Part shown: positions 60,149-64,000 of the stretch, piece after piece
Position numbering within the stretch: the first letter of the stretch is position 1
How the letters are laid out: each line of letters starts with the position of its first letter
Assembly (NCBI RefSeq): GCF_030160235.1
Contig: NZ_BSNY01000047.1
Coordinates: forward strand, 310,001 to 374,000
Reading direction: 5' to 3'
Length of the DNA: 64,000 bases
DNA from: Mesorhizobium huakuii
GTDB lineage: Bacteria; Pseudomonadota; Alphaproteobacteria; Rhizobiales; Rhizobiaceae
Translations under genes and position numbers: made by a program
The notes under the pieces: model-generated
Databases searched by the model: none
Seen by the model: the letters and a program-made list of their open reading frames with translations, nothing else
Told to the model about the DNA's origin: nothing

Positions 60149-60400
60149 ATGAACAAGATCATCCTTGCTGCCGCCGCCGTTCTGGCCATCTCCGGCAGTG
60201 CTTTCGCGGGCAGCGAAAATTTTGGCTCCAATGGCGCCAACCAGCCTGCCGTAACTTCACCCGCCGGAACTTCGGTCGACAATTCGCGCACGGCGTCGAT
60301 CCGCGAGAACGGCTCGCCTGTCTACAAGCTGCTCAATTCGTCGGGCGACGTGCAGAAGTCCGCTCCTCAGGGCAGCGACCGGAACCTCTTCGGCCGTTAA
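60149..60400 (+). CDS. DUF680 secreted small protein, copy 3
   Basis: 83 aa, ATG start after CAGGAGACTAAC. Same signal peptide as copy 2; the mature part begins GSENFGSNGANQ, has an insert of about 15 residues (NGSPVYKLLNSSGD region) and ends GSDRNLFGR. A strong terminator follows, so the three genes form one transcript. Confidence 0.85.
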   Translation: MNKIILAAAAVLAISGSAFAGSENFGSNGANQPAVTSPAGTSVDNSRTASIRENGSPVYKLLNSSGDVQKSAPQGSDRNLFGR

Positions 60401-60418
60401 CAGTCGAAGCTGATCTTC

Positions 60419-60459
60419 CAAAAAAGAGCGACGGGCCCTGGCCTGCCGCTCTTTTTTTG
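60419..60459. terminator. Bidirectional terminator between DUF680 genes and aglK
   Basis: AAAAAAGAGCG ACGGGCCCTGGCCTGC CGCTCTTTTTTT: 8-bp stem with A-run and T-run on both sides, suited to termination of both convergent transcripts. Confidence 0.85.
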
Positions 60460-60487
60460 TCGCCTTGACCCGGCGGGACTGGCCGCC

Positions 60488-61600
60488 TCAGGCCGCTTTT
60501 GCTTCCGGCTTTTGCAGCGCGAAGGAATGTCCGTCCTCATCGAAGATATGCAGGTCCTCGGCATTGGCGCTCAGCCGCAAGGTCGAACCGCGCTTGACTT
60601 CTACATTGCCCGGCAGCTTGGTCACCAGCGGCAGGTCGGCGCGGCCGATGTCGACATAGACCAGCTGGACCTCGCCGAGCTGCTCGACATAGTCGACCGT
60701 TCCCTCGAACAGATAGTCCGCACCGCTGGCGATCATCAGATCCTCCGGCCGCACGCCGAAACTGACCGCCGCGCCCTTGGCCGAGGCGGGCGTCGAGATC
60801 GGCACCGTCGCCTTGCGGCCGCCGACATGGTTGACGACGGTCGGGTTGCCGGTCTTGTCGATGGTTGCCGGCAGGATGTTCATGGCCGGCGAGCCGATGA
60901 ACTGGGCGACGAACAGGTTGCCGGGCTTCTTGTAAAGGTCCATCGGCGTGCCGACCTGTTCGACATGGCCGTCCTTCAGCACCACGATGCGGTCGGCCAG
61001 CGTCATCGCCTCGACCTGGTCGTGGGTGACATAGATCATCGTCGTGTTGGGCATCGATTCCTTGAGCTTGGCGATCTCGATGCGCGTGGCGACGCGCAAC
61101 GCGGCGTCGAGGTTCGACAGCGGCTCGTCGAACAGGAACACTTTCGGATTGCGCACGATGGCGCGGCCGATGGCGACACGCTGGCGCTGGCCGCCCGACA
61201 TCGCCTTGGGTAGCCGGTCGAGATATTTGGTCAATTGCAGGATTTCCGCCGCCTGGCGCACGCGGCGGTCGATCTCGGCCTTGTTTTCCTTACCGATCTT
61301 CATCGAGAACGCCATGTTGTCGTAGACCGTCATATGCGGATAGAGCGCGTAGGACTGGAACACCATGGCGATGCCGCGCTTGGACGGCGGCACATCGTTG
61401 ACCACGTCGCCATCGATCTTGAGCTCGCCCGACGTGATTTCCTCGAGTCCGGCGATCGAGCGCAGCAAGGTCGACTTGCCGCAGCCCGACGGGCCGACGA
61501 AGACGATGAACTCGCCCGATTTGATGTCGAGGTCGATGCCGTGGAGAATGTTGAGATTGCCGTAGGACTTCTTCACTTGTCTCAAATTGACATCGGCCAT
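60488..61600 (-). CDS. aglK: ABC transporter ATP-binding protein (AglK/UgpC type)
   Basis: 370 aa. Walker A GPSGCGKSTLL, signature MSGGQRQRVAIGRAIV, Walker B KVFLFDEPLSNLD, then a C-terminal TOBE/regulatory region (after about 240). CUT1-type sugar importer ATPase. It is downstream of aglA, so it is assigned to alpha-glucoside import (sucrose, maltose, trehalose) as in the Sinorhizobium agl operon. Confidence 0.9.
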   Translation of the reverse strand: MADVNLRQVKKSYGNLNILHGIDLDIKSGEFIVFVGPSGCGKSTLLRSIAGLEEITSGELKIDGDVVNDVPPSKRGIAMVFQSYALYPHMTVYDNMAFSMKIGKENKAEIDRRVRQAAEILQLTKYLDRLPKAMSGGQRQRVAIGRAIVRNPKVFLFDEPLSNLDAALRVATRIEIAKLKESMPNTTMIYVTHDQVEAMTLADRIVVLKDGHVEQVGTPMDLYKKPGNLFVAQFIGSPAMNILPATIDKTGNPTVVNHVGGRKATVPISTPASAKGAAVSFGVRPEDLMIASGADYLFEGTVDYVEQLGEVQLVYVDIGRADLPLVTKLPGNVEVKRGSTLRLSANAEDLHIFDEDGHSFALQKPEAKAA

Positions 61601-61631
61601 TGGTTTCCTCCCAGTGATTTCCTCAAGGATT

Positions 61632-63296
61632 TCAGTCTATGCGCCCGAACCAGGCGCCATAACCGCCAAGTTCGACCGAACCGGTGCTCGCCTGCCCGGA
61701 AAACCCGTGTCCCGGCAAAGGTTGCAGGGATCGGCCGCCAAGGTCAACCTTGGCCGGCTTGGCGCCGAGGTTGAAGACACAGACAACCTGCTCATTGCCG
61801 GCGCGGCGCGTGAAGGCGACGGTATCGCCCTCGCTTTCGATGAAGGTGATGTCGCCCTTGGCCAGCGCCGGATGGGCGCGGCGGAAGGTCAGGAAGCGCC
61901 GGTAGTGCTCGAGCAGCGAAGCCTGGTCGCCATGCTGGACATTGACTGCCTGCGCCAGATGCTTAGCCGGCACCGGCAGCCAGGGCTTGGCCTGGGAGAA
62001 GCCGCCATTCTTGGCGCCGCCATCCCACACCATGGGCGTGCGGCAACCGTCTCGGCCCTTGAATTCCGGCCAGAAGCGGATGCCATAAGGATCCTGCAGA
62101 TCCTCGAAGCGCAGTTCGGCCTCGCCGAGCCCCAGTTCCTCGCCCTGGTAGATGCAGACTGAGCCGCGCAGCGACATCAGCAAGGCCGAGATGACCTTGA
62201 GATAGGCGACAGGGTCGGCTTCGCCGGTGGCCCAGCGCGAGGCCGGGCGCATCACGTCATGATTGGAGAACGCCCAGCACGACCAGCCGTCGCTGGCGAC
62301 CTTGCCGAAGGCTTCCAGCACCGAGCGGACCTTGGCCGCGCTGATCTTTTCCGGCGCCAGGAAGTCGAAGGAATAGCACATGTGCACGCGCTTGCCGCCG
62401 GCTGTGTAGGCCGCCACGACTTCCAGCCCGCGCTGCGAATCGCCGACCTCGCCGACAGCGGCGGTCGCCGGATATTCGTCGAGCAAAGCGCGGAAGCGTT
62501 CGAGGAAACCGAGGTTTTCCGGACGGCTCTTGTCGTAGAGATGATCCTGGTAATTGTAGGGATTGACCGCCGGCGCGGTCTGGTCGTTGCGTTCTTCCGG
62601 CGGCAGCGGTGGATTGTTTTCCAGGCCCTGGCTGTGGAAGTAGAAATTGATCGTGTCGAGGCGGAAGCCGTCGACGCCGCGTTCCAGCCAGAAGCGGGTG
62701 ACGTCGAGCAGGGCGTCCTGGACTTCGCGGTTGTGGAAGTTGAGGTCGGGCTGCTCGGCCAGGAAATTGTGCAGGTAGTATTGCTGGCGGCTGGTGTCCC
62801 ACTGCCAGGCCGACCCGCCGAAGATCGACAGCCAGTTGTTGGGCGGCGTGCCGTCGGGCCTGGCGTCCGCCCAGACATACCAGTCGGCCTTGGGATTGCT
62901 ACGGCTCGACCGGCTTTCCTTGAACCAGGGATGGATGTCGGCCGTGTGTGACAGCACTTCGTCGATCATCACCTTGAGGCCCAGCCGGTGCGCCTCCGCC
63001 GTCAGCGCGTCGAAATCGGCCAGCGTGCCGAACATCGGGTCGACGTCGCAATAGTCCGAGACGTCGTAGCCGAAATCCTTCATCGGCGATTTGAAGAAAG
63101 GTGAGATCCAGATGGCGTCGGCGCCGAGTGCGGCGATGTAGGGCAGCCGTCCGATGATACCCTTGAGGTCGCCGATGCCGTCGCCGTTCGAATCCTGGTA
63201 GCTGCGCGGATAGATCTGGTAGATCACAGCACCTCGCCACCAGTCGCGATCGATGGCGAGGTCGGGGTTCGAACTGGCTTTCAAAGCGGATTGCAT
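61632..63296 (-). CDS. aglA: Alpha-glucosidase, glycoside hydrolase family 13
   Basis: 554 aa. The GH13 regions are visible: YQIYPRSYQDSNGDGIGDL, DEVLSHTAD, nucleophile Asp in GFRLDTINFY, general acid Glu in AAVGEVGD, and the third acid in AFSNHDVMR. Cytoplasmic enzyme with no signal peptide; it splits imported alpha-glucosides such as sucrose, maltose or trehalose. It lies between aglG (4-nt gap) and aglK. Confidence 0.93.
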   Translation of the reverse strand: MQSALKASSNPDLAIDRDWWRGAVIYQIYPRSYQDSNGDGIGDLKGIIGRLPYIAALGADAIWISPFFKSPMKDFGYDVSDYCDVDPMFGTLADFDALTAEAHRLGLKVMIDEVLSHTADIHPWFKESRSSRSNPKADWYVWADARPDGTPPNNWLSIFGGSAWQWDTSRQQYYLHNFLAEQPDLNFHNREVQDALLDVTRFWLERGVDGFRLDTINFYFHSQGLENNPPLPPEERNDQTAPAVNPYNYQDHLYDKSRPENLGFLERFRALLDEYPATAAVGEVGDSQRGLEVVAAYTAGGKRVHMCYSFDFLAPEKISAAKVRSVLEAFGKVASDGWSCWAFSNHDVMRPASRWATGEADPVAYLKVISALLMSLRGSVCIYQGEELGLGEAELRFEDLQDPYGIRFWPEFKGRDGCRTPMVWDGGAKNGGFSQAKPWLPVPAKHLAQAVNVQHGDQASLLEHYRRFLTFRRAHPALAKGDITFIESEGDTVAFTRRAGNEQVVCVFNLGAKPAKVDLGGRSLQPLPGHGFSGQASTGSVELGGYGAWFGRID

Positions 63297-63300
63297 GGTC

Positions 63301-64000
63301 TCAGCCTCCTTTCACCGAGCCGGCGAGCAGCCCGCGGACGAAATAGCGCTGCAGCGAGAAGAAGACGATCAGCGGCACGATGATGGTGATGAACGCCGAT
63401 GTCGTCAGGATCTCCCAGTTGCCGCCGCGAGAGCCGAGCAGCGCGTTGAGCTTGGCCGTCAACACGATCTGGTCGGGTGCCGTACCAAGGAAAACCATCG
63501 CCACCAGCAGATCGTTCCATACCCACAGGAATTGGAAGATGGCGAAGGAGGCCAGTACCGGGAAGGACAGCGGTAGCACGATCTTGACAAAGATCTCGAA
63601 GTCGCTGGCGCCGTCGATGCGCGCCGATTCCATGATCTCGCGCGGCAGGCCGGCGATGTAGCTCCTCAGCAGATAGATGGCGAAAGGCAGGCCGAAGCCG
63701 GTATGCGCCAGCCATATGCCGAGATAGGTCTTCGACGGCACGCCGAAGAAAGTGCCGACGCCGTTATAGAGTTTCAACAGCGGAATCAGCGACATCTGCA
63801 GCGGCACCACCAGCAGGCCGATAATGACCGCGATCAGCAGCGCCCGGCCTGGAAACCGCATCCAGGCCAGCGCATAGGCGGCAAAGGCGGCGATCAGGAT
63901 CGGGATGACGGTCGCCGGAATGGTGACGGTCAGCGAATTCATGAACGAACGGCCGATGCCTTCCGAGAACAGCACCGTCTGGTAATTGTCGGTGGTGAAT
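63301..64000 (-). CDS. aglG: Alpha-glucoside ABC transporter permease (partial)
   Basis: At least 233 codons, 5' end beyond the window. Membrane helices include VIPILIAAFAAYALAWM, IIGLLVVPLQMSLIPLL and LASFAIFQFLWVWNDLLVAM. The EAA loop EIMESARIDGASDFEIFVKI contacts the ATPase. Second CUT1 permease of the agl system; aglF and aglE are expected further upstream. Confidence 0.88.
   Translation of the reverse strand, partial: FTTDNYQTVLFSEGIGRSFMNSLTVTIPATVIPILIAAFAAYALAWMRFPGRALLIAVIIGLLVVPLQMSLIPLLKLYNGVGTFFGVPSKTYLGIWLAHTGFGLPFAIYLLRSYIAGLPREIMESARIDGASDFEIFVKIVLPLSFPVLASFAIFQFLWVWNDLLVAMVFLGTAPDQIVLTAKLNALLGSRGGNWEILTTSAFITIIVPLIVFFSLQRYFVRGLLAGSVKGG

Overview
This window reads as a chromosomal segment of a Mesorhizobium-like alphaproteobacterium (Rhizobiales). 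The evidence is high-GC coding sequence with strong third-position bias, the rhizobial block divL / ahcY / HPr-EIIA-HprK / chvG-chvI / pckA, an agl alpha-glucoside operon, three tandem copies of the DUF680 secreted-peptide family (known chiefly from Mesorhizobium), and several copies of typical rhizobial intergenic palindromes. I see no rRNA, tRNA, CRISPR array, transposase or prophage. Nearly all of it looks like stable core chromosome.

Layout. 0-9.2 kb: a carnitine / gamma-butyrobetaine catabolic locus with a divergent GlxA/AraC-type regulator (cdhR), a BKACE dehydrocarnitine-cleaving enzyme (cdhC), an HD-domain protein resembling PhnZ/TmpB diiron oxygenases, carnitine 3-dehydrogenase (cdhA), an acyl-CoA dehydrogenase, an ADP-forming acyl-CoA synthetase, a CaiD-type hydratase and an esterase-like alpha/beta hydrolase. 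9.2-19 kb: mixed accessory genes, namely an Arg-Pro-Asp repeat lipoprotein, a DapA paralogue, small unknowns, an FAD dehydrogenase, a Gfo/Idh/MocA oxidoreductase, YceI plus cytochrome b561, and a LysR regulator divergent from an aldo/keto reductase. 19-25.3 kb: a translation block on the minus strand (infC with an AUU start, a methyltransferase, rpmI, rplT, pheS, a GFA-family gene, pheT). 25.5-29.1 kb: hydrolase, BenE-type transporter, DUF2852, YgjP-type metallopeptidase. 29.2-35 kb: trpF-trpB-trpA-accD-folC, with an unusual hairpin and 10-codon ORF between trpB and trpA. 35-47.4 kb: trxA, addA, addB, a MurU-type nucleotidyltransferase, a TsaE-AmgK fusion and the pseudokinase divL. 47.6-55.1 kb: ahcY, the nitrogen/carbon PTS-like branch (HPr, EIIA, HprK), chvG-chvI and pckA. 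55.2-58.8 kb: arfB, alkB and glycine betaine monooxygenase gbcB-gbcA. 58.8-59.6 kb: a long regulatory interval containing a cobalamin riboswitch directed at gbcAB. 59.6-60.4 kb: three DUF680 genes. 60.5-64 kb: aglK-aglA-aglG, cut by the window edge.

How the parts connect. The first locus should turn gamma-butyrobetaine/crotonobetaine and carnitine into betainyl-CoA and glycine betaine. gbcAB near the right end starts glycine betaine demethylation to dimethylglycine, and ahcY serves the methyl cycle. The most striking observation is that gbcAB is preceded by a complete class-I-type cobalamin riboswitch, which ties betaine catabolism to vitamin B12 status. Other signals worth following are the HD-oxygenase-like gene in the carnitine operon, the trpB-trpA coupling mini-ORF, an AccD without zinc-finger cysteines, and a GFA gene inserted by double ATGA overlaps between pheS and pheT.
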